The notes: generated by a model from the letters alone, not told the origin. Positions 9,597 through 17,318 are shown, counted from the stretch's first letter. The stretch: DNA of 33,297 bases from Propionibacteriales bacterium (GCA_009379735.1 WHTB01000015.1:1-33297); one strand, 5' to 3'. Numbers and translations: made by a program.

Positions 9597-9637
9597 TGAC
9601 GTCACGAGGTCGAAGCTCGACCGTCTCCCCAGGGAGA
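9597..9637 (+). other. Palindrome and two small hairpins between tadC and the pilin gene
   Basis: The 132-base gap after tadC holds a perfect palindrome TGACGTCA (9597-9604), then GGTCGA-AGC-TCGACC (9608-9622) and TCTCCC-CA-GGGAGA (9624-9637). The octamer could be an operator; the hairpins could be an RNA processing or stability site that sets the pilin apart from tadABC. There is no T-run, so a simple intrinsic terminator is not indicated. Another TGACGT half-site lies at 9672-9677. Confidence 0.4.
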
Positions 9638-9723
9638 TGCCCCCTAGGCGTCGCAGCATGGCCACGGGCTGTGACGTGGCGCCCAGCAGAGCCGGTAGAG
9701 ACCAGACACGAGGGGACTCGACG

Positions 9724-9948
9724 ATGAATAACGAGCTGATGATGGTGCGCACCCTGTGGTGGGTCGCGCGCGGTCGGATGATCGAGGCCAAGCGCACCGA
9801 GGGCAAGAGCCGGGGGGCGTCTGCTCTCGAGTGGGCGATCATCTCGGCGATCCTGGTCACCGCTGCCGTGCTGATCGGCAACGCCGTCTACAACCGGGTG
9901 CAGAAGTCCTCGGGCAACCTGGAGAAGTGCACCAACGCCGTCTGCTGA
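9724..9948 (+). CDS. flp: Flp-type major pilin precursor (Tad pilin)
   Basis: 74 residues. A basic leader of 31 residues ends in KSRG, followed by ASALEWAIISAILVTAAVL: cleavage between Gly31 and Ala32 would leave a 43-residue mature pilin with Glu at +5 (Glu36), as prepilin peptidases of this class need. The Flp motif is normally G/xxxxEY; here the residue after Glu is Trp. The mature C-terminus ends CTNAVC, two cysteines that could form a disulfide. The ATG at 9724 has a strong ribosome site (GAGGGG, 9710-9715). No prepilin peptidase (TadV/CpaA) is in the window. Confidence 0.93.
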   Translation: MNNELMMVRTLWWVARGRMIEAKRTEGKSRGASALEWAIISAILVTAAVLIGNAVYNRVQKSSGNLEKCTNAVC

Positions 9949-9973
9949 GGCAGGCGTGCGTGGGTGAGGAACG

Positions 9974-10393
9974 ATGAGCGTGCGGGGGAGACGCACCCAA
10001 CGCGGCGCGAGCGCGATCGAGCTATCGATCGTGGCGCCGTTCTTCCTGATGCTCATCTTCAGCCTGATCCAGGGCTCGCTGTGGCTGTACGCGCGCAATG
10101 TCGCACTGTCGGCGGCCCGCGAAGGCGCCTCAGACGCGCGGCTGTTCCAACCCGACGAGTACACCGCCGGCGTCGACGCCGGGCTGAAGCAGCAGCTGGT
10201 CAGCTACGTCGCAACGGTCGGCAACAACACGCTGGTCGATACCAAGCCGGAGATCGACTACAACCCCGGCGGCAGCGGCCGGGTGACCGTCACGGTCACC
10301 GGGCACGCGATCGGCCTGACGCCGTTCGACCTCGAGGTGCGACGCTCGGTCGAGATGGAGATCGAGCAGTTCGAGCCGGACCTGGGCCAATGA
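9974..10393 (+). CDS. tadE: TadE-like pseudopilin
   Basis: 139 residues. A short basic leader ending QRG is followed by ASAIELSIVAPFFLMLIF: predicted cleavage is Gly11/Ala12 with Glu16 at +5, then a single hydrophobic helix (about 12-34). The rest is an external domain with LYARNVALSAAREGASDARLF, which matches TadE-like proteins. TadE and TadF are minor pilins needed for pilus assembly. It lies 25 bases after the Flp stop, with GAGGA (9966-9970) as ribosome site, and overlaps the next gene as ATGA. Confidence 0.87.
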   Translation: MSVRGRRTQRGASAIELSIVAPFFLMLIFSLIQGSLWLYARNVALSAAREGASDARLFQPDEYTAGVDAGLKQQLVSYVATVGNNTLVDTKPEIDYNPGGSGRVTVTVTGHAIGLTPFDLEVRRSVEMEIEQFEPDLGQ

Positions 10394-10854
10394 GACGACT
10401 CGACCTGGCCCGGCACGGGCGCAGACGATGCGAGGGCGGCACGCTCTCGCTGGAGCTGTCGATCATCGCGCCGCTGCTGCTGATGATCGGGGTGCTGTTC
10501 ATCGCGTACGGCCGCTACGGCCAGACCACTGGCCTGCTCGAGCAGGGCGTGCGTGACTCGGCCCGCTCGGCGACCCAGACCCGGAGCGAGCAGGACATGG
10601 CCACGGCGATCGAGCGGGTCCGGAAGAAGACCGCGGCGGAGCTGCCGCAGTCGTGCGGTGACTCGCTGAAGGTCTCCGACGTGAAGCTCGAGGGCGGGGG
10701 GAGCACCGACGCGTTCGCCCGCGGGACGTTCGTCACCGTGACGTACTCCTGCCAGCTGACGATGTCCGACCTGCTGCTGCCCGGGTGGTCGGACCGTACG
10801 CTGACCCGGTCGTTCACCAGCCGGCTGGATCCGAACCGAGGGGTGTACCAATGA
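10390..10854 (+). CDS. tadF: TadE/TadF-like pseudopilin (second)
   Basis: 154 residues. The basic N-terminus ends in CEGG, then TLSLELSIIAPLLLMIGVLF: predicted prepilin site Gly17/Thr18 with Glu22 at +5 and one hydrophobic helix. The external part has the TadE-like LLEQGVRDSARSAT and two further cysteines (about residues 89 and 120) that may form a disulfide. It starts at the ATG overlapping the tadE stop; a longer upstream open frame lies over tadE and is rejected. It overlaps the TadG-like gene as ATGA. TadE and TadF cannot be told apart reliably by eye, so the symbol is by position. Confidence 0.8.
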   Translation: MRRLDLARHGRRRCEGGTLSLELSIIAPLLLMIGVLFIAYGRYGQTTGLLEQGVRDSARSATQTRSEQDMATAIERVRKKTAAELPQSCGDSLKVSDVKLEGGGSTDAFARGTFVTVTYSCQLTMSDLLLPGWSDRTLTRSFTSRLDPNRGVYQ

Positions 10855-11993
10855 TGTTCTGGAGCGGTCGCGTCGCCCGCGGCGAGCACGGCTCGCTGGC
10901 GCCGGCAACCGCGGCGATGATCGTCATGCTCTTCCTGCTCGGTGGGCTGATCATCGACGGCGCTCGGGCGCTGGGGGCGCGTGCCCGCGCCGCGTCGTAC
11001 GCCGAGGAGGGTGCGCGGATCGCCGGCCAGGGCGTGTCGTTCGACGAGGGCAACTTCGACGTCGACCCGGAGGCCGTCAACGACAACGCCGCCGGCTACT
11101 GCGCCCGGATCGCCGCCAACGACAAGACCGTCGACGACTGCAGCTCGGCGATCGAGAACGGCGAGATCGTGTTCACGGTCAACGTCACGATCTCGAAGGG
11201 CGTGCTCGGCCTCGCCACACCGGGCGACGGCGACATGACGTTCCCGGGCACCGGACGGGCGATCGCGGAGTTCGGCATCTTCGAGGCCGACTCCGTCTCG
11301 GACAACCAGCTCGACCTCGCTCCGGACTTCGAGGACGGCAACCAGATCGACCTGGACCTGCCCGAGGGGGTCGATGAGGACGGCTGTCCGCGGGGCGAGA
11401 CGTGGGAGGAGGCGCCCGCGACGTTCACCCCGAAGCCGTTCCGGTTCCTCCGCGAGGACCAGGTCGGCAACATGCCGGTGCACTGCCCGCGGCCGCCGGT
11501 GTGCGCCAACGAGGGTCAGCTGATCCCGTACTTCTTCCACTACTACTACCCCGACAAGATCCGCCAGCATGACCGGTGGGAGCCGCTGTTCATCCGCTGC
11601 CCCGTCGCCGAGAAGCTCATCTACGGCCCCTCGCCGGCCAACCCGGACTGCAGCAACGTGGACGGCACGCAGCGGCACCCATGCGGCCCGATCGAGGCGG
11701 CCGACTGCGACACCGGGCAGCAGGGCACCCAGTCGCCCCCGTGCGGTCCGAAGCCCGACCCGACCGACTGCGACCCAGATGAGAGCGGCACCCAGTCACC
11801 ACCGTGCGGCCCGGATCCGGACAAACCAGGCGACTGCGATCCCGACACCCCGACGAAGAACACCCCGCCGTGCGGACCTGACCCCGACCCGATGAAGTGT
11901 GACGGCACGTCCGACCGGCAGAGGCCACCGTGCACGCCGAAGCCGGAGGAGACCAAGACTCCGGCGGCCGAGCCGGCCGGGGCGAGCGGATGA
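10851..11993 (+). CDS. tadG: TadG-like pilus protein with Cys/Pro-rich repeat tail
   Basis: 380 residues. The N-terminus GEHGSLAPATAAMIVMLFLL fits the Tad N-terminal (TadG-like) helix, with Gly14 at the cleavage position but no Glu at +5, so it may stay uncleaved. RARAASYAEEGARIAGQG follows, as in TadG-like proteins. Residues about 150-262 carry several cysteines. From about 264 to 362 there are five short units with two cysteines each (C-x10-11-C, ending mostly PPCGP), followed by a Thr/Pro/Ala tail. Such a tail would be extended and exposed outside the cell. The start is the ATG overlapping tadF; the stop overlaps the lipoprotein gene as ATGA. Confidence 0.8.
   Translation: MMFWSGRVARGEHGSLAPATAAMIVMLFLLGGLIIDGARALGARARAASYAEEGARIAGQGVSFDEGNFDVDPEAVNDNAAGYCARIAANDKTVDDCSSAIENGEIVFTVNVTISKGVLGLATPGDGDMTFPGTGRAIAEFGIFEADSVSDNQLDLAPDFEDGNQIDLDLPEGVDEDGCPRGETWEEAPATFTPKPFRFLREDQVGNMPVHCPRPPVCANEGQLIPYFFHYYYPDKIRQHDRWEPLFIRCPVAEKLIYGPSPANPDCSNVDGTQRHPCGPIEAADCDTGQQGTQSPPCGPKPDPTDCDPDESGTQSPPCGPDPDKPGDCDPDTPTKNTPPCGPDPDPMKCDGTSDRQRPPCTPKPEETKTPAAEPAGASG
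11640..11939 (+). repeat. Five-unit Cys/Pro repeat inside the TadG-like gene
   Basis: The coding sequence holds five imperfect units of about 21 codons, each with the pattern D/K-C-D/S ... G-T-Q-x-P-P-C-G-P-x-P. The first cysteine is Cys267 and the last is Cys361. Units 2 and 3 share GTQSPPCGP exactly; units 1 and 5 are the most diverged. This is a protein-level tandem repeat, with codon drift showing it is not a recent DNA duplication. Confidence 0.8.
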
Positions 11994-12598
11994 GGCGCCT
12001 CACGACCACGCTGAGCGGCGTGCTGCTGGCGGCCGGGCTCGGGGCTGGGCTGGTGGCCGGCTGCGGCGGCGACAGCTCCAGCGGTGCGGCGATCACCGGC
12101 AAGTCCACGGTCGAGAAGGGCGACGAGCCGGCCGGCGGCGATAGCCCGCCGGCGTCGAAGGCGGCGGAGCCGACGACCCAGGCCGTCGGCCTCGGTCCGT
12201 ACGGCGAGAAGCCGGAGGCGAAGGCGGCCGCGACGTTCTACCAGGAGCTGTGGCGGTCGTACCAGACCGGCGCGGTGACCCCGGGAATCACTAAAGTGGC
12301 CACCGAGAACGCGCTCGCCTTCTTCCGGCCGCAGGTCGAGGGGCTGAAGAAGAAGGGCCACACGATCAACAACCTGTCAGCAGCGAGGGTGGTTAAGGTC
12401 AAGTCCGGAGTGGTGACGGTGTGCATGGCGTCGGCGTCGTACCAGACGTTCGACCGGGAGTCGGGCGACCCGATCGACGAGCCCGAGTCGGGGTTCACCG
12501 CCTACACCGTCCGGATGACGAAGGAGAAGTCCGCGTGGAAGGTCGACAACGTGTCCGGCATCTCGGGAATCCAGTGCGGAGAGGCGGCCACCCAATGA
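11990..12598 (+). CDS. Predicted lipoprotein coupled to the Tad operon
   Basis: 202 residues. A lipoprotein signal peptide is clear: basic MRRL, hydrophobic helix, then lipobox LVAGC with Cys25. A Ser/Gly/Asp-rich linker (26-65) leads to a domain of about 130 residues with AKAAATFYQELWRSYQTG and a C-terminal half that looks like a small alpha/beta (NTF2- or SnoaL-like) fold; that fold guess is weak. Two cysteines (about 145 and 197) could pair. The start lies in an ATGA overlap with the TadG-like gene, and the stop overlaps the next gene the same way, so it is made with the pilus. No known function; a role in anchoring or assembly is inference. Confidence 0.8.
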   Translation: MRRLTTTLSGVLLAAGLGAGLVAGCGGDSSSGAAITGKSTVEKGDEPAGGDSPPASKAAEPTTQAVGLGPYGEKPEAKAAATFYQELWRSYQTGAVTPGITKVATENALAFFRPQVEGLKKKGHTINNLSAARVVKVKSGVVTVCMASASYQTFDRESGDPIDEPESGFTAYTVRMTKEKSAWKVDNVSGISGIQCGEAATQ

Positions 12599-13728
12599 AT
12601 GCCACGGTGCCTGCCAACACGACTGGGCGCATGATCCGCCGCGTCCTGCTCGTCCTCGGCGCGGCCATCGCCCTGCTCGGCACCGGGTCGGTCAACCCGG
12701 CCGCCGCCGACTGCGGCCTGGGCGGCTCCTGCAGCGGGGTGCACACGCAGGCGGTCAACACCGGCTACTACTCCCTCGGTGGCACCAGCTGCGGCGCCTA
12801 CGTGTCCGCGAGCGGGTTCGGCGGCACCTGCGCGGCACCCGGCACCTACAGCGGCAACTTCCCGACGCCGCCGACCTGGCAGGAGATCATCAAGATGTCG
12901 CCCGGTCGGACCTTCGACCCGTGCCGCCACCAGCGCATCGACAAGGGGTTCAACAAGCCGGAGCCACCGGCCGACCCGGAGAAGCGGGCCAAGGGCGACG
13001 AGTGGCTGATCCGGATCTGCATGAAGAACTACGACCTGGGCACGACCGACGGTGGCGACAACCTCGAGCTCGTCTTCGACCGGGTGTGGGCGTTCTACGA
13101 GGGCGAGCCGGGCTGGATGGACTACCTGTGGGGCGACGTCGCCGGGTCACAGAGCACGTTCCCGTTCCCGGTGATCGGCTACGGCCCGCATGCGTACCCC
13201 GTGGTCGGCACTCCCACCTTCTTCTGGGCGACCTTCAACGAGCTCAACCCGGACGGCTCCCTGAACGAGCTGACGACCGACGAGGTCGTGCCGCAGTACC
13301 AGGTCCCGCTCGGCACCGACACGAACAAGGGCCTGGATGTCGTGCTCAACGCCCGGCTGGTCCGCTTCAACGTCAACACCGGTGAAGACGAGGGCTCCGC
13401 GGACTGCAGTGACGTGAACGACTGGACCCGGCCGTTCAAGACCGGCCAGGACACCGTCGAGCAGTTCGCCAAGAAGACCAAGTGCCAGTGGACCTACACC
13501 CACTCCAGCGCCGACCAGGGCTTCGGCACCTACACGGTGACCGCGCGGGCCCGTTGGCAGATCGGCTGGAGCTATGTGGACGCCAACGGGCAGACCACGA
13601 CCCAGATGAAGCCGCTGTCCAGCAAGGGCTTCTCCGAGGTGACCACGGAGTCGAGATACAACATCCCGGTCGGTGAGGTGCAGGTGCGCGGCTGCGTGCT
13701 GCAGAACCAGTGCACCCGGCCCGACTAG
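12595..13728 (+). CDS. Secreted Cys-containing protein of unknown function, end of Tad operon
   Basis: 377 residues from the ATG overlapping the lipoprotein stop. A second ATG at 12631 would give a shorter, more typical signal peptide: MIRRVLLVLGAAIALLGTG, with probable cleavage after NPAAA before DCGLGG. The mature protein begins Gly/Cys/Ser-rich (three cysteines in the first 30 residues), has a charged middle (PEKRAKGDEWLIRICMKNYD) and a beta-rich second half with VTARARWQIGWSYVDANG. It ends in GCVLQNQC. I do not recognise a family. Position, coupling and signal peptide suggest an extracellular partner of the pilus. The operon ends here, with a hairpin after the stop. Confidence 0.78.
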   Translation: MNATVPANTTGRMIRRVLLVLGAAIALLGTGSVNPAAADCGLGGSCSGVHTQAVNTGYYSLGGTSCGAYVSASGFGGTCAAPGTYSGNFPTPPTWQEIIKMSPGRTFDPCRHQRIDKGFNKPEPPADPEKRAKGDEWLIRICMKNYDLGTTDGGDNLELVFDRVWAFYEGEPGWMDYLWGDVAGSQSTFPFPVIGYGPHAYPVVGTPTFFWATFNELNPDGSLNELTTDEVVPQYQVPLGTDTNKGLDVVLNARLVRFNVNTGEDEGSADCSDVNDWTRPFKTGQDTVEQFAKKTKCQWTYTHSSADQGFGTYTVTARARWQIGWSYVDANGQTTTQMKPLSSKGFSEVTTESRYNIPVGEVQVRGCVLQNQCTRPD

Positions 13729-13736
13729 GGCACCGG

Positions 13737-13774
13737 CCAGGGGACCGCACAACCACCCGGTGGTGACCCCCTGG
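13737..13774 (+). terminator. Hairpin after the Tad operon
   Basis: Eight bases after the stop, the arms CCAGGGG (13737-13743) and CCCCTGG (13768-13774) enclose an inner stem ACCACC (13752-13757) / GGTGGT (13759-13764). There is no T-run, which is common in high-GC actinobacteria. It could end the Tad transcript before the LysM gene. Confidence 0.55.
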
Positions 13775-13815
13775 CGAGGCAGAATGGGGTGTCCCCGTCT
13801 AGGAGGAGTCTGATC

Positions 13816-16623
13816 GTGGTGAGCCCAACCCAGCCTCGAGCTGCCCGGCTGCCGTCGTACGCGCCGAAGATGGTTCGCCGCTCCGGTGAGCGGCTGCGGG
13901 GCCTGGTCGCCGTGGCGGCGATCCTGGCACTGGTGTTCGCCGTCCCGTGGGCGTTGTGGACGTTCGGCGGCGCGCCGTGGCCGACCAGTGCCCCGAGCAT
14001 GGACTGGCTGACCCAGCCGATCGGCTCCGACGTCGTCCTCAGGGTGCTGTTCTTCGTGCTGTGGGTCGCGTGGCTGCACTTCGTGATCTGCCTGGTGGTC
14101 GAGTTCTTCGCCGAGCGGCGCGGCCACGGCATGACCGCGCAGGTGCCCGGCGGGGGAGTCGGCACCCAGTCGCTGGCCCGCCGCCTCGTCGCCGCCGCCC
14201 TCCTGCTGGTCGGCTCCGCGGCCGTGACCGTACCCGCCGCCAGCGCGGCGACCGGCTCGACCACGAACGAGACGGTGTCCGCGTCGGTGGAGACTAAGGC
14301 GTCGGCTCATGCCGAGTCACGCACGTCCGACGACACGGTCGCCAAGAAGGCCCAGGCCAAGCCGAAGGTCGCCACCGGCGGGCGCATCACCTACACCGTG
14401 CAGCCTCCGCACGGGCGGCACTACGACAGCCTGTGGGACATCTCCGAGCGGTTCCTCGGTGACGGCCGCCGTTACAAGGAGGTCTTCGACCTCAACAAGG
14501 GCAAGCTGCAGGCCGACGGACGCACGCTGCGTGAGGCCGACCTCATCCACCCGGGCTGGGTGCTGACGATGCCCGACGACGCCAAGGGCGCGAGCCTCAC
14601 CATCCGCGAGGAGCAGAGCCGGCCGGGCGGCAGTGGCCGGAGCGGCAGCGCGAGCGGTGGCGAGGGGACCGCCACGGCCGACGGCGGGGCGAGCGACGGC
14701 GGCGCCGGTGGTGCCGGGCTGGGCGCCGGCGGAGGTGCCGGGAGCCAGGTCGGCGGGGGCGCCGGGGCCGCACCACAGGTCGCCGAGAACAACGTCCTTG
14801 TGTACGGCGTCGGCGGTGCCCTGGTGGCAGCCGGGCTGATGGCCGGACTGCTGCGTCGCCGCGGCTGGAACGGCGGCGGCGAGGACGCCCTGACGCCCGA
14901 GGACGAGACCCCGCTGCGGCTGGCCGCCGACGAGGGCCAGGCCCGGTTCGTCGACCGGGCGCTGCGTGGTCTGGCGCACGCGATGCACGAGTCGGGCCGG
15001 CCGATGCCGTCGGTCTACGCCGCCTATGTCGACGACGACGTGTTCACGCTGGCGATCTCGCCGGCGGTCGCCGACGCCCCGCCGGAGGGCTGGTACAGCG
15101 ACGACGACGGCCGGATGTGGACCGTCGACCGGGCCACCGCCGAGGCCCTGGAGGTGCCCCGCGAGGTCCTGGCGCCGTACCCCGGGCTGGTCACGGTCGG
15201 CACGCTCGACGACGGCACGCTCGTCCTTCTCGACCTGGAGACCGCGCCGGGCCTGGTGTCGCTGGGCGGCGACCTCGAGACGGCCCGCGAGGTCGGTGCG
15301 TCGATGGCCGTCGAGCTGGCCACGAACCTGTGGTCCGACGACGTGTCGGTCACCCTGGTCGGCTTCGGCGACGACCTGACCGAGCTGGCTCCGCACCGTA
15401 CCCGCCGGGTCGACAACCTCGACGACGTGCTCGTCGACCTGGAGCAGCACCGGTCGCGCCAGCACAACGTGTGCGTGCGCAGCGGGCTCGACTCGGTGAT
15501 CCGTGGTCGCCAGATGCGCGCCGACCGTGAGCTGTGGAAGCCGCAGTTCCTGGTGCTGAGCGGCGTCCCCAGCCAGGAGCACCTGGCCCGGCTGGGCGAG
15601 CTGGCCGCCGACCCGCGGCACGCGATCGGCGTCGTCACGATCGGCGACGTGGTCAGTGCGCCGTGGCGGATGGTGGTCGGGGCCGACGGTCGGCTCACCA
15701 ACAACCTGCTGGGCCTCGAGGTGACCGCCCAGCGGCTCGGCGTCGCGGCGTACACGAAGGTGGTCGACCTCTTCCGCCGGGCCGACGCCGGCGCCAGGAT
15801 CGACCCGAACGACCTCGAGCCGCTGCCGACGCCCGGTCTTGCCCCGGCGATGCTGGAGCTCGACATCGCCGCGCCGGTCTCGGTGCAGCTGTTCGGTCCG
15901 GTCGTGGTCGACGCACCGGGGCCTATCGACGACGAGCGCCGCGACCTCGCGACCGAGATCGTCGCGTACGTCGGGATGCACCCCGATGGAGTCCACCCCA
16001 GCGTGCTCGACTCGGCCATCTGGCCGCGCGGCGTGACCGACGAGGTCCGCAACGCCGCCATCGGCCACGTGCAGCGCTGGCTCGGCGAGAACGCCGCCGG
16101 CGAGCCGCGTCTCGACCAGGACGAGCAGGGCCGCTGGCGCCTCGACTTGACGTCGGTGCGCGTCGACTGGCACGTGTTCCAAGCCCTGCTCGACCGCGCG
16201 CACCGCGGCGGCGACCCGACCAACGACCTCGCGCTCGCGCTGTCGATGGTGCAAGGGCCGGGGTTCGACCAGCTGCCTGCGCACCGCTACTCATGGTTGG
16301 CCCGCTCGACCCACCTGCGTGACATCAACGTGACCGTCGTCGACGCCACCCGGCAGCTCGCCGACCTGGCCGCCCGCGCCCAGGACCCGGTGTTCGCGCG
16401 GGAGGCGCTGCGCACCGGCCTGCTGGTGGTCCCGGACTGCGAGGAGCTGTGGCGTCAGGGGCTGCGGCTCGCGGCCCGATTCGGCAGCACCGAGGAGACG
16501 GCCGAGGTGGCCGGCGACATGTACGCCGCGATCGCCGAGCACGGGTCACCGCGGGGCGCCTCGGCCGAGACCGACGCGTTGGTCGACGAGCTGCTGCCGG
16601 GCTACCGTCGCCGGGTCGCCTGA
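13816..16623 (+). CDS. Membrane-anchored LysM protein with cytoplasmic SARP/BTAD-like region
   Basis: 935 residues. Order: membrane helices at about 30-50, 74-97 and 124-145; a Thr/Ser linker; a LysM-like domain (about 190-253, YTVQPP...LWDISERFLGD...LIHPGWVLTMP); a Gly/Ser linker (270-320); a fourth helix (327-345) followed by LLRRRG; a middle domain (360-680); and from about 685 a winged-helix and BTAD-like region (VQLFGPVVVDAPG, SVLDSAIWPRGVTDEVRNA, then helical repeats). Positive charges put LysM outside and the SARP-like part inside. The GTG at 13816 follows AGGAGGAG (13801-13808) by seven bases; an earlier GTG at 13789 precedes this ribosome site. It probably senses peptidoglycan near the pilus; DNA binding is unproven. 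Confidence 0.82.
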   Translation: MVSPTQPRAARLPSYAPKMVRRSGERLRGLVAVAAILALVFAVPWALWTFGGAPWPTSAPSMDWLTQPIGSDVVLRVLFFVLWVAWLHFVICLVVEFFAERRGHGMTAQVPGGGVGTQSLARRLVAAALLLVGSAAVTVPAASAATGSTTNETVSASVETKASAHAESRTSDDTVAKKAQAKPKVATGGRITYTVQPPHGRHYDSLWDISERFLGDGRRYKEVFDLNKGKLQADGRTLREADLIHPGWVLTMPDDAKGASLTIREEQSRPGGSGRSGSASGGEGTATADGGASDGGAGGAGLGAGGGAGSQVGGGAGAAPQVAENNVLVYGVGGALVAAGLMAGLLRRRGWNGGGEDALTPEDETPLRLAADEGQARFVDRALRGLAHAMHESGRPMPSVYAAYVDDDVFTLAISPAVADAPPEGWYSDDDGRMWTVDRATAEALEVPREVLAPYPGLVTVGTLDDGTLVLLDLETAPGLVSLGGDLETAREVGASMAVELATNLWSDDVSVTLVGFGDDLTELAPHRTRRVDNLDDVLVDLEQHRSRQHNVCVRSGLDSVIRGRQMRADRELWKPQFLVLSGVPSQEHLARLGELAADPRHAIGVVTIGDVVSAPWRMVVGADGRLTNNLLGLEVTAQRLGVAAYTKVVDLFRRADAGARIDPNDLEPLPTPGLAPAMLELDIAAPVSVQLFGPVVVDAPGPIDDERRDLATEIVAYVGMHPDGVHPSVLDSAIWPRGVTDEVRNAAIGHVQRWLGENAAGEPRLDQDEQGRWRLDLTSVRVDWHVFQALLDRAHRGGDPTNDLALALSMVQGPGFDQLPAHRYSWLARSTHLRDINVTVVDATRQLADLAARAQDPVFAREALRTGLLVVPDCEELWRQGLRLAARFGSTEETAEVAGDMYAAIAEHGSPRGASAETDALVDELLPGYRRRVA

Positions 16624-16628
16624 CCGCG

Positions 16629-17273
16629 GTGACCGGCGCACGCCGGGTCGAGGTCGCGCCCGAGCGGCTGGCGGGATGGATCGAACGGTTCGGTCGCCTG
16701 CACGGAGACGTGCAGGCGACCGGTTCCGCGTCTACGGTCGACCTGGCGGCGGCCGACGGCTCGACCGCCCAGATCTCCGTGCCGTGGCCACCGCTGCCGC
16801 CCGCTGACGGTGACGACGCGGTGGCCGGGCTGCTGGCGCACGTGGCCGCGCGGCGCCGGCTCGCACTGCTGCTGGTACGCCGCGGCGGGTACGCGCTCGG
16901 CCTGCTCGACGGTGACCAGCTGACCGTCAGCAAGGTAGGCAGCCGGTACGTCCAGGGCCGGACCAAGGCGGGCGGGTGGTCCCAGCAGCGGTACGCCAGG
17001 CGTCGGGCCCACCAGGCCAAGGAGGCGTTCGGCGCGGCCGCCGACGTCGCCGCACGGATGTTCCTGCCGGCCTACGAGTCGATCGACGGGTTGGTCACCG
17101 GGGGAGACCGGCAGGCCGTGGCCGACGTGCTGTCGGACCCTCGGCTGCTGCCGTTGGCAGACCTGCCGGTCGGCCCCTTCCTCGCCGTACCCGACCCACG
17201 GAAGAATGTCCTGGAGCAGGCCGCCGTGGCCTGCCGGGCGGTGCGGGTCGAGGTCGCCGACGTGACCCGCTGA
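16629..17273 (+). CDS. acVLRF1-type peptidyl-tRNA hydrolase (ribosome rescue)
   Basis: 214 residues from GTG, five bases after the preceding stop. The segment GSRYVQGRTKAGGWSQQRYA (residues 104-123) with a following Arg-rich helix is the mark of the Vms1/ANKZF1-like release-factor (VLRF1) family; the glutamine in GGWSQQR is the expected catalytic residue, analogous to the GGQ of release factors. Family members free nascent chains from tRNA on stalled large ribosomal subunits. The rest is an RNase-H-like alpha/beta fold: LLLVRRGGYALGLLDGDQL precedes the motif. It has no pilus-specific feature and is probably a housekeeping gene riding with the LysM gene. A hairpin follows its stop. Confidence 0.85.
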   Translation: MTGARRVEVAPERLAGWIERFGRLHGDVQATGSASTVDLAAADGSTAQISVPWPPLPPADGDDAVAGLLAHVAARRRLALLLVRRGGYALGLLDGDQLTVSKVGSRYVQGRTKAGGWSQQRYARRRAHQAKEAFGAAADVAARMFLPAYESIDGLVTGGDRQAVADVLSDPRLLPLADLPVGPFLAVPDPRKNVLEQAAVACRAVRVEVADVTR

Positions 17274-17276
17274 GCG

Positions 17277-17313
17277 CCGGGCCGGTCGGCCTGGGTCGCT
17301 CGGGACGGCCCGG
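17277..17313 (+). terminator. Hairpin after the acVLRF1 gene
   Basis: Perfect eight-base arms CCGGGCCG (17277-17284) and CGGCCCGG (17306-17313) start three bases after the stop codon, with a 21-base loop. It separates this gene from the essC promoter region. No T-run is present. Confidence 0.5.
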
Positions 17314-17318
17314 AAACG

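Noticed and set aside
7687-10164. 825-residue open frame on the minus strand across tadB, tadC and the pilin gene
   Set aside because: Shadow frame of GC-rich genes: Arg/Ser/Ala-rich product, no ribosome site, no domain, and it lies against well-supported Tad genes.
14317-16284. 655-residue minus-strand open frame opposite the LysM-SARP gene
   Set aside because: Low-complexity Arg/Val/His/Asp product typical of antisense frames; the plus-strand gene has clear domains.
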